64,000 bases of DNA, taken from the NCBI RefSeq assembly GCF_046774425.1, contig NZ_CP177248.1:868001-932000 (forward strand). The letters run 5' to 3'. Position 1 is the first letter of the stretch, and every line of letters begins with the position of its first letter. Source of the DNA: Malacoplasma muris (GTDB taxonomy: Bacteria; Bacillota_I; Bacilli_A; Mycoplasmatales; Mycoplasmoidaceae). The position numbers and the translations under genes were made by a program. The notes beneath the pieces are model-generated. The model saw only the letters and a list, made by a program, of their open reading frames with translations. It did not search any database and had not been told where the DNA came from. Positions 22,026 to 33,800 of this stretch are shown here, piece by piece.

Positions 22026-22045
22026 AAAGTAGCCTAAGCTACTTT
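22026..22045 (-). terminator. gap terminator
   Basis: An 8 bp stem (aaagtagc/gctacttt) with a 4-nt loop and a T-run on the minus strand, located between gap and pgk. Some read-through into pgk is possible because its start is only 19 bp further. Confidence 0.75.
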
Positions 22046-22092
22046 ATAATATTTAAAACTAAGTAAATTATATATTTATAAATCTAAAATTG

Positions 22093-23103
22093 TTATAATT
22101 TTCCAACATATTCAATAACTCTAACAAGTTGAGCAACATATGAACTTTCATTGTCATATCAAGTAAATACTTTATATGACTTTTTACCATCTACATCTAA
22201 AGCCATTGTTAAGAATGGATCAAATAATGAACCATGATCATCTCCAATAATGTCAGATGAAACTATTTCATCTTCTAAATATGCAAATGACTCATTAGCG
22301 GCTTTTTTCATTGCAGCATTTATTTCTTCAACTGTTGGTTGCTTTTTTAACTCAACTGATAAATCAACTAATGATCCAGTTATTGTTGGCACTCTGACAG
22401 CCAAACCATGTAATTTCCCTTTAAGACTAGGTAATACTAATCCTATTGCTTTAGCAGCACCTGTTGTAGAAGGAACAATTGATGCAGAAGCTGCTCTTGC
22501 TCTTCTTAAATCAGAATGTGGTGCATCTTGTAATCTTTGATCTGCAGTAAAAGCATGGATTGTATTCATCAAACCTGATACAATGCCAAATTCTTTTTCA
22601 AGCACATTTGCCATTGGGGCAAGTGCATTTGTTGTACAACTTGCAGCAGATACAATGTTATCACTTGCCTTCAAAATTGTATGATTAACATTATACACAA
22701 CTGTTGGAATTTCTCCTTTTCCTGGAGCTGAAATAACAACTTTTTTTGCTCCTGCAGTTATATGTTTACTTGCTCCTTCTTTATCTGTAAATCTACCTGT
22801 AGATTCTATAACAACATCTACTCCCAATGTTTTTCATGGCAGTAGTGATGGATCTTTTTCAGCAAAAATTGGAATTCTTTTAGAATTAACTATAATCGCT
22901 TGATTATTTTTATCCTTATCATCATATGAAATGCTGGCATTAAATACTCTATGAGCAGTATCATATTTTAATAAATGTGCTAATGTCTTAGCATCAGTCA
23001 AGTCATTTATAGCAACAATTTCAAAATTTTTGTTTGCTGACATTCTTCTAAAAGTCAATCTTCCAATACGACCAAAACCATTAATTGCAACTTTAATTGC
23101 CAT
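22093..23103 (-). CDS. gap: Glyceraldehyde-3-phosphate dehydrogenase
   Basis: A 336-residue NAD-dependent GAPDH of glycolysis. The Rossmann motif is 'VAINGFGRIGR', the catalytic cysteine lies in 'SAASCTTNALAP', and 'HAFTADQRLQD' and 'WYDNESSY' follow (the last with TGA-Trp). The ATG at 23103 is chosen because GGAGAATTT stands 7 bp upstream; a longer in-frame start at 23151 lacks one. A TATAAT box lies about 40 bp upstream. Two TGA codons (22159, 22834) are read as Trp. Confidence 0.96.
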
Positions 23104-23141
23104 AATAAATTCTCCTATATATTCTATATACTTAGTGTTAT

Positions 23142-23147
23142 TATAAT
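23142..23147 (-). promoter_or_regulatory. -10 box for gap
   Basis: TATAAT on the minus strand 38 bp before the gap start, in the T-rich tail of the argS terminator. The -35 is poor. Confidence 0.45.
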
Positions 23148-23154
23148 GCAAAAA

Positions 23155-23187
23155 AATATGACAGATTTAATAAAAATCTATCATATT
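23155..23187 (-). terminator. argS terminator
   Basis: A long imperfect stem (aatatgacagattt/aaatctatcatatt, one mismatch) with a 5-nt loop and a T6 tail on the minus strand. It ends the thiI-to-argS gene run. Confidence 0.75.
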
Positions 23188-23217
23188 GAATATTTTGTAT
23201 CGCTTATATTTATAATT

Positions 23218-24879
23218 CTATATTTTATTTTTTGGTTTAATATCCATTAAACCCAATCCACTTGCTATTGTAGCTCTTATAGCATCAATTAATAATAATC
23301 TTTGAGAAATCAATTCCTTATTTGTAGAATCCAATATTTTCACTTCATTATAATATGTGTTGAATAAGGAAGCAAAATTATATAAGAATGTTGGAATTTT
23401 TTGAGTTTCATAGTGATTTGCTATATTTTCAATAGTGTGAGGATAATAATACATCATATTAATTAATTCTCTTTCTGTACTTAAAGTCAATTTGCTTGCA
23501 CTTTTTCCAAAAGAAATTTTAGATTTTTTAGCTTTTTCTAAAATCTTATTGATTCTTGCATAGGCATAAAGAACATAAAATAAATGATTATCTTGATTTT
23601 TTCCTTCAAATTGATTTATATCTATTTCAAGATGAGTATCACTTGCTTGTGATATTAAAGACCATCTAGCGCTTTCAACACCCATTGTATTAATTAAATC
23701 TCTCAATGTTAATGATTGACCAGTTCTTTTAGACATTTTAAATTCTTCACCATTTTTTGTCAATTTAACCATTTGCATAATAACAACATGTAATTTGTTT
23801 GGATTGTGTCCTAAACATCCAACTGCTGCTTTCATTGAAGTTACATATGTATTGTGATCAGCACCAAAGATATTAAATATCATATTATATCCACGACTTA
23901 ACTTAATGTTATGATATGCAATATCTGGCATAAAATATGTTAATTCTTTATTTGATTTAACTATTACTCTATCTTTATCATCTCCATAGTCACTAGTTCT
24001 TAATCAAATAGCACCATCTTTTTCATAAACATTTTTACCTAATTTTTTTATTGTTGAAGGAACTATGTTTAAATCATATATTTTTGATTCAGGATAATAT
24101 CTTTTAAATTTTGTTCTAAATAATGATAAATCCTTTTTAATGACCTCAAGTAAAGCTTTCTTTGAATAATTTTTAAAGAAATCATACACTTTTGGATCAT
24201 CTATTTTTTCCATAGTGTATTTAACATTTTTATATTTACTACCAATTTCACTAACTAATTGTTTAGCTACTTGTTTTGGTTCTTCTCCTTGATATCAATC
24301 TTCTCCCATTTTTGCATCTTTGACACCAAGTTCTTGTAAATATCTTACAAATACAGATAAACCTAGTTTATTAATTTGAGATCCTGCATCATTTACATAA
24401 TATTCTGTATCAACTTCAATACCACATTTTTTTCATACATTATTTAATGTCATCCCTAAAGCAGCATTTCTTGCATGTCCAATGTGTAAAGAACCTGTAG
24501 GATTTGCTGAAACATATTCAATATTGTATCAAAGTTTTTTTGGTACAAATTGACCATATTCTTTTTGTTCTTTTGATGCTTGACTAATTACTGCAAATTT
24601 TGCTTTGTCTGACAATATAAAATTAATAAACCCATTTAACAATTTTACATCTTTAAATAATTCATCTTTCTTAAGAGTTTTTGTTAAATACTCACCAATT
24701 TCAGTTACAGGTTTTTTTAAAATTCCAGAAACAATCATTGCAGCATTTGTAAAGAAATCACCATTATCAATGTTTTTAGCTTTATCTACAATTATTTTCT
24801 TTACATTTAATTTATACTTTTCTAAAATAATTTTTTTAACAATTTTTTCAATTTTTTTTAATAGTGTTTGTTTAATCAT
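23218..24879 (-). CDS. argS: Arginyl-tRNA synthetase
   Basis: A 553-residue class I synthetase that charges tRNA-Arg. The N-terminal additional domain is followed by the HIGH motif in 'VSANPTGSLHIGHARNAA', the 'MSKRTGQSLTLRDLI' KMSK loop, and the C-terminal anticodon-binding DALR domain. Three stretches are joined by TGA-Trp codons near 23995-24008, 24290 and 24430-24530. It starts 15 bp after the dnaI stop. Length fits the family (about 550). Confidence 0.96.
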
Positions 24880-24894
24880 AAGTTTACCTTCATT

Positions 24895-25830
24895 TTAATA
24901 TCTCATATTTTTTCCAGTTATTTCAATAAAAGAATTATTCACTAACTGTTTTATTCTTTCTACTATTCTTTCACAAATTATCATAGAATCATTACTTTTA
25001 CATCTTTTAACTAATAATTGCTTAAACTGGTTTATTGAATAATTTGAATTAAATATTGTAATTTTTTTCTGGGCAACCCGAATATTCAATATGTTTAATA
25101 AATAATTTGAATAAAATCAATCTGTCGCATACTCTGCTCCTAAATCATCTAATACCAAAACATCACAACTTTTTGAAATTTCAAATATTTTGTTTCCCTT
25201 TTCTTTATCTAAATTATTATTAAAACCCAACTTAATTATATTCACGAATTCAGGCATATAAACAAAAGAAATAGTTTTGTTCTTATTTTTAGCATATGCT
25301 TTTGTAAAAGCAAAAGACATAAAAGTCTTTCCTACACCACACTTACCATATAAATATATTCCAGTATTAGCATCATTTTTAAAATTATTTTGAAACAAAA
25401 TTGCAGCTTCTTTTTTTGAAGGATTAGTATTTATTTCAGTGGATTCTGGAGTTATTATTGATTCAAATAAATCACTATTATCATAATAATTGTATAAATA
25501 TAATTCCTTAAATTTATTTTTATTTAAAATAATATTCATTTTTTCACATGGTTTATAATAAACATAAATATTACCCATATGTCGTTTTAAATCTAAATGC
25601 ATATTAAATGAATTTATACATTCATTGCTTTTCTTTGCGCATTCTTCAGTTTCAAATAATATTTTTTTAAGATAAACGATGTTCTTATATATCTCTTCAT
25701 CAGTTAAATCAAGATGTATAAAATACTCATGATATTTATAAAAATCTATTTCACGATTATTTAATACATATTTATTCTTATTAAAACTACTATTAATTAT
25801 TTTTTTTAATGAATCAAGTTCTTTTTTCAT
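24895..25830 (-). CDS. dnaI: Helicase loader DnaI
   Basis: A 311-residue AAA+ protein that loads the DnaB helicase. The C-terminal ATPase part has Walker A 'LYGKCGVGKTF' and Walker B 'DVLVLDDLGAE'. The N-terminal half is poorly conserved, as in other DnaI. The TGA at 25117-25119, right after 'GAEYATD', is read as Trp. It is directly downstream of the DnaB/DnaD-like initiation gene (15 bp), the usual Bacillus pairing. Confidence 0.9.
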
Positions 25831-25845
25831 TATACATACCTAAAA

Positions 25846-27099
25846 CTACTCAAATATCTTTCAATCTATACAATCTTCTTGAACATATTTATCATTGCTA
25901 TTTTCTAAAAAAGTATTAGATTCTGAAATGTTAGAATAATTTTTTTCGCATTTAAACATAGAATCATTATTCTTTGCACTTCTAAATCTTTTTGTTTTCA
26001 CATCGCTATTTCCTCAATTTATTAAATGATTATATGCTTCATCTAATGAATTTATATTTTTTAACTTAAAACTTTTTGCCATCTTTTTTAAATATTTTGC
26101 ATTAAGGACATGATGAGTTTTATCTAAAGAATAATCTATCATCATATTAATTAACATATCATTCAATCTATATTCTTTTCGCAACAAATTTATTGTTTCT
26201 ATTTCATCAGCATTTAATTCAGTATTTGTAATTAAAAATAAATATTGTTCGCTATCAAATGATGAATAATCTTTATAAGCTTTATTCAAAGAAGACAGAG
26301 AAGTATTTTCCATAAATAAATCATTATGTCTATTTATTTCAATCACTTTATTAAAATCTTGCTTAATTCTGTCTTTAGAATTATCTTCTAAATTTTTAAC
26401 AAGAACATTATATGAAATAACAAAATTATTATTAGAATTATCCATAACAATAGATTTATAAATAAATGATTCAATTTGCTCAAAGGTGAATTTCTTATCT
26501 GTATAATATTTATTAATTAACTTTTTAATATCTTCATCTATTATTAAACTTATAGATGTTGTTTTTGCTAAATTTTCATATAATGCATCAAAATTAAACT
26601 CATATATACCATCAAAATTATTTTCATAATATTCATCTATATCACTAGAAATGTCATCATAATAATTAGGAATTTCATTTTTAGAAAATAAAATTTCTAA
26701 AAACTCAAATTCTTTATTACCAATTTTATCTATTAATAAATTTCTAAGTTTTTGATTTGAACAAAATCTACTGAAATTTAATGGAGGAATTATATCAAAA
26801 ATTAATTCTGATTTATTTTTAGAACAATATGTCTTTAATAAACCAACAGCTTCGAGATTCTTTCTAGAAATATCAAAATCATAAGAAGAAAAATCTAAAT
26901 TTGATAATAAATCAGAAACATATTTTTTTGAAAATTTGAAAAAATTCACTGTTGATATATCAGAACATAAATGCAAAAATAATTTCATTGATTTTAAAGA
27001 AATAATAGGCATATATAATTTGTATAACTCTAAAGAATTAAAATCATAGTTATAAAAATTAACATAATTATAAACAGTATTTTTTGTATATAATGACAT
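25846..27099 (-). CDS. Replication initiation protein, Bacillus DnaB/DnaD-like
   Basis: A 417-residue protein in the position of B. subtilis dnaB (coaE-nrdR-dnaB-dnaI), the helicase co-loader and membrane-attachment protein; it is not the helicase. N-terminal 'YMPIISLKSMKLFLHL' and a C-terminal DnaD-like helical part 'EIETINLLRKEYRLNDMLINMMIDY' support this. Charged linkers and a Ser/Asn-rich tail follow. The ATG at 27099 has AGGAG at the right distance; a farther start at 27123 is less likely. TGA codons at 26014 and 25861 are read as Trp. Confidence 0.8.
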
Positions 27100-27245
27100 A
27101 AAAAAACTCCTTATGAATAACATATAAAGATCAGCAATTAATTACTTTAATTAAACGTGTCTATCTATATCACATAAAGGAGCATAAATAAAAAACAAAT
27201 CTAATTTATTCATTTAGAATATTTCACAAAAAGAGTTTACTTTAT

Positions 27246-27860
27246 TTAAGTTAATATTTTAAAAATGTTTTTTATTGATGAAAAAAAAGATTCCAAATTA
27301 ACATTATTTTCCACAATATAATCTACATAAACTATATGTGTATTTTCTAGCATTTTTGAGTTTTCCACATCTTTTGTGGAAAAATTATACCCTTGATGAA
27401 ATTTATTAAAATTATCATTGATGTTTTCTCTACATGAATATATAGCTATTATTTTCTTAAATAGATAATAAAATTCTATTTGATTGTATATATAGATGCC
27501 AAGTTCTACAACTATAAATCTATCTAATGAATATAATTCTTTAATTTTATTTATCATAACTTCTAACATTAAACTATCTAGTTTTTTTTTAGCTATTTTA
27601 TCTTTAATAATAAGCTCTCTAAGTTTTAATCTATTTACTTCAGTTGAAGTAACAAAGTCACTGCCAAAATTTTTTTTTATTATTTCATATCCTATTTTAT
27701 TTCTACTATAAATTGAATGAATGTATTTATCCATTTCAAATACTTCAAATCCTTGTTCACTTAATAGTTGAATAGCAGTAGATTTACCGGAACCCATAAA
27801 ACCTGTGATACAAACTAACTTAGAATTTAGTTTTTTCTCTTTTTTAGAATAATTATTCAT
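27246..27860 (-). CDS. coaE: Dephospho-CoA kinase
   Basis: A 204-residue P-loop kinase for the last step of CoA synthesis. The ATP loop is 'CITGFMGSGKST', and 'GFEVFEMDKYIHSIY' holds the substrate Asp. The ATG at 27860 lies within the mutM stop region (8 bp overlap); an alternative start at 27896 would overlap further. CoaE usually has a lid 'R' region near residue 140, loosely kept in 'YSCRENINDNF'. The 146 bp between it and the next gene (27100-27245) holds no ORF, and nrdR, found here in Bacillus, is missing. Confidence 0.85.
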   Translation of the reverse strand: MNNYSKKEKKLNSKLVCITGFMGSGKSTAIQLLSEQGFEVFEMDKYIHSIYSRNKIGYEIIKKNFGSDFVTSTEVNRLKLRELIIKDKIAKKKLDSLMLEVMINKIKELYSLDRFIVVELGIYIYNQIEFYYLFKKIIAIYSCRENINDNFNKFHQGYNFSTKDVENSKMLENTHIVYVDYIVENNVNLESFFSSIKNIFKILT

Positions 27861-28686
27861 TTTGACATTTAGGACAAAAATATGTTCCTCTTCCATTAAC
27901 TTTTATTTTTTCTATAGTTGTTTTGCATTTTGTACATGGTTTATCTTTTTTTGTATGCACTTTTAAAAAATTTTGAAACTCTCCCTTTTTTTCTCTTTTA
28001 AAAAAGTATGTAGAAATTGTTGTTCCTTTATTTTTAACAGCAAGTTGTAAAATTTTAGTAGCATTATCAGAAATTGTTTTAAATTCTTTATCTGTTATTT
28101 TATTTCCTTGCTTCAGAGGATTAATATTTGATGCATGCAATATTTCATCTGCATAAATATTTCCTATTCCTGCAACATTTGTTTGATCCAATAATAAAGT
28201 TTTTATGTGTCTTGATGACTTAGATATATTATTTTTTAAATATTTTCAATTAAAATTCTCATCTAAAGGATCTAAAGCTAATTTTGATATTTCTTTTGAA
28301 TTAATATAATCATTTTCATTATATATAGTAAATGTTCCAAATCTTCTTGTGTCATTATATCTTAATTCTTTTTTATTATTAAAAATTATTCTAACTAAAG
28401 TATGTCTTTTATTATATGGAAAATCAGCATCATCATAAAATAATTTTCCTTCCATTCTCAAATGAACCACAAATACTTTTTTGTGCGATATATGAAAAAT
28501 TAAATATTTTCCTATTCTTGAAATATTTTCAATCTTTTCATTGATAATGTGGTTTTCAAATTCTTTAAAATCTGAATTTTTAAATAATTTTGGCATTATT
28601 GTTTCAACACCAATTATTTTATGATTTAAACATCCATCATCTATAAGTGTATCTATCATACTTTGTACTTCTGGTAGTTCTGGCAT
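27853..28686 (-). CDS. mutM: Formamidopyrimidine-DNA glycosylase
   Basis: A 277-residue Fpg that excises 8-oxoguanine. The catalytic N-terminal proline is kept in 'MPELPEVQSMIDTL', the helix-two-turn-helix in 'DQTNVAGIGNIYADEIL', and a C-terminal zinc finger has four cysteines ('CTKCKTTIEK' and 'FCPKCQ'). One TGA (28246-28248) is read as Trp. It lies between the 5'-3' exonuclease (1 bp gap) and coaE (8 bp overlap), as in Bacillus polA-mutM-coaE. Confidence 0.95.
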
Positions 28687-28687
28687 A

Positions 28688-29569
28688 TTATTCTCCTTTT
28701 ATATATTTATTAAATCCAGAAAAATTATATTTTTTAATAACATCATTTATTTTAGGTAAATCTAATTTTTTAGTTTCAAATTCATCAATTTTACTATTAG
28801 TAAAATAATCAGTTAGAATTGTTGCTAATTTTTTACATTTTATTCCCATTTCTTTTCCACTTACAATTTTTTCTTTTACAGATTTAGATTTAATAAAATC
28901 AGCATTATTAATGATATTTTCCAAATTATTAAATTGTTTTAAAAGTTCAATTGCAGTTTTGTGACCTATTCCTTTAATTCCTGGAATATTATCTGATGAA
29001 TCACCACATAAACCCTTATAATCAATAATTTGTTTTGGTTTTAACCCTTCGCTCATTGATTCAAAATTTTCTGATGTATAAGTTATATATTCTGTGATTC
29101 CTTTTTTAAATTGAATAACATTAACATTTTCATTTACAAGTTGCAATAAGTCATTATCAGATGAATAAATTTCACAAAAAATATTATGATTTGATAATAA
29201 AGTTGAAGCAGAACCTATCACATCATCAGCTTCAATACCAGAAATACAAAAAGTATTTAACCCAAATAATGGCATTATTTCTTGAATAATTGGTATTTGT
29301 TTAACTAATAATTCAGGAGTAGATTTTCTTTTCCCTTTATATTCAGTAAATTCTTCTTTTCTAAAATTTTTGTCTTTATGATCAAATGCAATTACTGCAT
29401 AATCATATTTATTATTTTCTAAAATTTTAAAAATTATAAGCATCATAGTTTTTATTGCATTTGTTGGAAAAATGTTATTTTTTTCAAAAAATGCAACTTG
29501 ATTTATTGTTCCATAATATGCTCTAAACATTAAAGAATTTCCATCAATTAAAATAGCCTTTTTATTCAT
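28688..29569 (-). CDS. 5'-3' exonuclease (PolA N-terminal domain only)
   Basis: A 293-residue flap/5'-nuclease equal to the N-terminal domain of DNA polymerase I. Motifs: 'AILIDGNSLMFRAYYG', 'VIAFDHKDKNFR', 'GIEADDVIGSAS' and 'GDSSDNIPGIKGIG'. It removes RNA primers and flaps. The polymerase and proofreading domains of PolA are absent, as in other mollicutes. It overlaps dnaE by 8 bp upstream and touches mutM downstream, so it marks the old polA position. Confidence 0.95.
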   Translation of the reverse strand: MNKKAILIDGNSLMFRAYYGTINQVAFFEKNNIFPTNAIKTMMLIIFKILENNKYDYAVIAFDHKDKNFRKEEFTEYKGKRKSTPELLVKQIPIIQEIMPLFGLNTFCISGIEADDVIGSASTLLSNHNIFCEIYSSDNDLLQLVNENVNVIQFKKGITEYITYTSENFESMSEGLKPKQIIDYKGLCGDSSDNIPGIKGIGHKTAIELLKQFNNLENIINNADFIKSKSVKEKIVSGKEMGIKCKKLATILTDYFTNSKIDEFETKKLDLPKINDVIKKYNFSGFNKYIKGE

Positions 29570-32546
29570 TTTGTAATTCCTCTTTTACTTTTAGTAACTG
29601 ATATCCTTTATCACCTGTTTTTAATAAAACAATATATCAAATATCACTTTTAAAATAGTCATTTAAATATAAAGAATTAAAGCAAGCTACATCCAATTTT
29701 GTAGAACTATTGTCAATAAATGAAATAAATGCCATATCTTTACCATTTTTAGTTTTTATTTTTCTTATCCCTTTTATTTTAACTAAGCATTCGACAAATT
29801 CTTTTGAATTATCAATATCATTTAAACAAACTAAATTATATTTATCAATTATATTTTGTTGTGATTCAGTAAAATTTGTTTCATTTTTATTAACATTGTT
29901 TAATATGTCATTTTCATTAAAAAAATCATACCCTATTAATTCAATAAACTTATTATTTATTGTTTCTTTTTTTATTCTATCTTTAAATGATGAAACATCT
30001 TGTAATATTGGCTCAAATAAAAATTCACCATTTTTCTTTATTTGTTTACAATCCATAATAAGTTGAGGAAGATTTAATAACATATATTCTCTCTCTAAAT
30101 CAAAACAGTCAAACATTCCAGCATATATTAGTGTTTCAATGGTTGATTGCCCAACTCCTGAAATAGATAATTCTTTTACACACTCTATATAATTATTAAA
30201 TTTTTTATTCTTTATTTTATCTCTAGCAGAAATTATTTTTTTTGATGTCTCTTCACCTATGCCTTTTATTGAATTAAATCCCATTAATATATCTCTTCCT
30301 TTCAGTGAGAAATTTTTTAATGACTGATTTATATTTGGAGGCAAAACTTTTATATCTAATTTCTTACATTCTTCAATAAAAATTTCAATTTTGCTACTTG
30401 TACCTTCAAAAGCTATCATTAATGTAATCATAAATTCAGTTTTGTAATAATATTTTAAATAAACCAATCAATAGCTAATTAAAGAATATGCTATTGAATG
30501 AGAATGGTTAAAACCATAATTTGCAAATGTGTAAATATAGTTATAAATTTTATCAAAATCAGCTTTTGTATAACCATTTTTTAGAGCTCTTTTTTCAAAT
30601 TGTTTTTTAAAATCATCTAGCTCATCCCCATGTTTTTTAGATATAATTCTTCTAAAAATATCAGCCTCACTTGCAGTGAAATTTCCAACTCTTTGAACAA
30701 TGGTAATAACTTGTTCTTGATAAACAATTATTCCATTAGTTACTTCTAAAATATCTTTTAAACTTTCATGGACATATGTTACATCTTCTAATTTATTTCT
30801 TCTCGCCAAAAAAGATGGTATATTTTGCTGCGGACCTGGTCTAAACATTGCAGAACAAAGAGAAATGTCTTCTATTGATTGAGGTTTTAATTTTTTTACT
30901 AAATTAGTCATTCCAGGAGATTCTAATTGGAATATTCCAATAGTATTACCTTTTGATAAATAATCAAAAACCTTTTTATCTTCTAAATTAATTTTATTTA
31001 AATCAATATTTTTTTTATAAATATATTTAATTAATCTTTGAATATTACTTATAGTTGATAAATTTGTTAAACCTAATAAATCCATTTTTAACAATCCAAG
31101 TTCTTCTAAATAATCCATTGAAAACTGTGTAGAATTTTCTCCATTAGCTCCAAATTGTGTTGGAACAATTTCATCAAGACTTACATCTGAAAGCACTATT
31201 CCAGCTGCATGTAAACCAGTTTGTCTAGGAGCACCAATTATTTTAGAGGAAATATCAAAAAGAACTTTATATTCATCATAATAAGGTTTTAATCCTTTTA
31301 TGTTTTTAATGGCACCTAATAAATCGTCATCAAATTCTTGACTAAGCAATTTTGAAATATTATTAATTATTTTCAAATCAATATTTAATATTCTACCAAT
31401 ATCTCTAATTGCCATTTTTGATTTAATACGCTGAAAAGTCACAATATGCGCAACATGGTTATAGCCATATTTTTCAAATAAATATTCAATAACTTCATTT
31501 CTTCTGGTGTCCATAATATCTATATCTATATCTGGCATTGATACTCTACCTGGATTCAAAAATCTCTCAAATAAAAGATTATATTTTAAAGAATCAACTT
31601 CAGTAATTCCTAAAATGAATGCAACTAATGAACCAGATGATGATCCACGTCCTGGACCAACAATAATATCATTGTCTTTTGCATAAGATATAAAATCTTG
31701 AACAATTAAAAAATAATCATTGAAATTCATTGAATTAATTATTTCTAATTCATATTCAATTCTTGTTTCATATTCTTTTCTATTTTTTGAATCTATAATA
31801 CCATCTTGTATTTTTTGATTTAATTTATCATCACATAATTTTTTTAAAAATGTTTTTGATGTATGTTTTGAATCAATAGGATACTTAATTAAATGAAATT
31901 CATTTAATGGTATATCTAAATTAACATTTAGAATTTCCTTATTTAAATTTTCTATTGATACTTTATCAAAATTATTTTCTAAAAAACTAAAATTTTTAAG
32001 TTCTAAATTTTTATACATGTCTAAATCATCTAAATTTTCTACAACTTTAGATTCTAGTACGTATTTCATAGCTGTTACTATTATATTATCAGTTTGTTTT
32101 AAATATTTTGCTGTATTTACAGCTATTCTATTATCTTTGCCCTGATCAAAAGTATATATGCTAACACCATTTGCATAATATTCAGAACCTATTTTATTGA
32201 CAATAAAAACATTTGATAAATAATTTTCCAGATCAAAATCTTCAGATTTTGAAATATGAGATGAAATTTTTATCAAATTTTTATATCCATTAAAATTTTT
32301 AGCAATAATTAATAAACTAAAATTTTTATAATTAATATCTAAACCTATTACAGGTTTTAAATTGAATTTTACAGCTTTTTTATAAAATTCAATTGCACAA
32401 TATAAATTTGTATCTGTTAAGCAAACATATTTTTGTTTATTATCCAAAGCAAATTTAATAATATCATCACATGACAAAGAAGATGATAATAAAGAATAAT
32501 GTGAATAAGTATTAAGATTAGCAACCAAGTTTTTATTTTCTTTCAT
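29562..32546 (-). CDS. dnaE: DNA polymerase III alpha subunit DnaE
   Basis: A 994-residue C-family polymerase without the internal exonuclease that PolC has. It carries an N-terminal PHP domain ('NTYSHYSLLSS'), catalytic palm 'GPGRGSSSGSLVAFIL' and 'PDIDIDIMDTRRNEV', then 'RQTGLHAAGIVLS' and the OB-type C-terminal part. One TGA (30468-30470) is read as Trp, plus one near the end. In Gram-positives DnaE extends the RNA primers before PolC. The start overlaps the 83-residue ORF by 14 bp. Length fits low-GC DnaE. Confidence 0.96.
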
Positions 32547-32784
32547 TGATAATTTTCTTAATAATATCTTTTTCTTGATTAGTTAATAATCCATGTTCTA
32601 ATCTATATCTCAATTCTTTGGTTGGAAGACTAGAATATCTTTCATATGACAAATCATATTCGGATTTTGAAATATCAAAATTATGAATATCAATTTTTGT
32701 AGTTTCTTCTTGCTTATTGTCTCTTAATATTTTTTCACTATATTCTTGTCTTCTTAATTTTTCTTTTCTATTTTTGTTAAACAT
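32533..32784 (-). CDS. Small charged protein of unknown function
   Basis: An 83-residue highly charged, helical protein (many Lys, Arg, Glu, Asp) that ends inside dnaE. I recognise no family. It begins 35 bp after the nrnA stop and has a GG-poor leader. The segment 'PTKELRYRLEHGLLTNQEK' could form a helical hairpin. It might help assemble DnaE but this is only suggested by the overlap. Confidence 0.55.
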   Translation of the reverse strand: MFNKNRKEKLRRQEYSEKILRDNKQEETTKIDIHNFDISKSEYDLSYERYSSLPTKELRYRLEHGLLTNQEKDIIKKIINERK

Positions 32785-32819
32785 AAAACAATTACCATCA
32801 ATACATTTAAAATTATAAA

Positions 32820-33788
32820 TTATTTGTTGACTTTTAAGTCATTTAAATAGAGTTTTAATTTCTTTATTACTTTATGAAAATCATGTTCACTATCTAATGT
32901 GAATCCGGCTGCAAATTTATGTCCACCACCATTAAATTCAGCTGCAATATGATTTATTTGTATATCTTTACTTCTCAATGAACCCTTTCAACTTTTTGTT
33001 TGTTCATCAAAATATAATGTTGTTCAAACACTAACATTTTTGATATCACTTAATAAATGAACCATAGAAAGTTGTGGATATATGTGAAACTTCTTATGTG
33101 CACCTTTTGGAATAACAAAATATGCAATATGATCTTCAATTTTTAGTCTTTTCATCAAAAAATTAGTAAACATAATCTGAGTTTTGTCCCTTAAATAAAC
33201 AGCATCATGAACATCACCTCTACTAAATCCAGTTGCCACAAGTTTACCAGTTATTTCATATGTTGATGGCAATGTATTAGTATGTAAAAATCTGCCTGTA
33301 TCAGTGATTATTCCAGCATATAAATATTTTGCACACAATGCAGAAACTTTAAGTTTACTTTCAAAAAATAATTTGGCTCACATTTCACATGTTGCTGGCA
33401 TCATTGGATCAATTCATTCATAATCTGCAATTGTCTCAACTTGTGGATGATGATCAACTCTTAATGTTTCCTTACATAATGTATTTCTTCTAGAATAAAC
33501 ACGTGATGAGTTTGCTGTATCTGAAATAATTCCTAATGATGACTTTATATAATCATCACTTGCTGCATTTATTTTTGATTCAAAAGTAAATAGTGTTGAT
33601 CCATATATTGGAGACAAAGAGTCTAAACCAATAATTTTTACATTTTTTGTCGGAAAATTATCTCTAATATATTCTCTTAAAGCAAAACAACTACCTAAAG
33701 CATCAAAATCTGGTCTTTCATGAAAAAATAAAGATATATTTTCATAATTTTTTATTTTATCGATTATTATGTTTATTAATTCTTTCAT
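32820..33788 (-). CDS. nrnA: DHH-family oligoribonuclease / pAp phosphatase
   Basis: A 322-residue DHH-DHHA1 protein. Metal-binding motifs are 'FHERPDFDALGSCFAL', 'LGIISDTAN' and 'VDHHPQ'; the substrate-binding glycine motif is in 'FNGGGHKFAAGF'. NrnA degrades 2-5 nt RNA and 3'-phosphoadenosine 5'-phosphate. Several TGA-Trp codons are present (33024, 33414 and others). It overlaps no neighbour: thiI stops 12 bp upstream. Mycoplasmas often have more than one paralog, so the exact substrate is unsure. Confidence 0.88.
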
Positions 33789-33800
33789 AAATTCTCCAAA

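Noticed and set aside
21325..22540. Plus-strand ORFs over pgk and gap
   Set aside because: They are shadows of well-supported minus-strand enzymes.
27100..27245. Possible nrdR or small gene between coaE and the dnaB-like gene
   Set aside because: No frame of useful length or Zn-ribbon pattern on either strand; only AT-rich spacer with a possible TATAGAT box.
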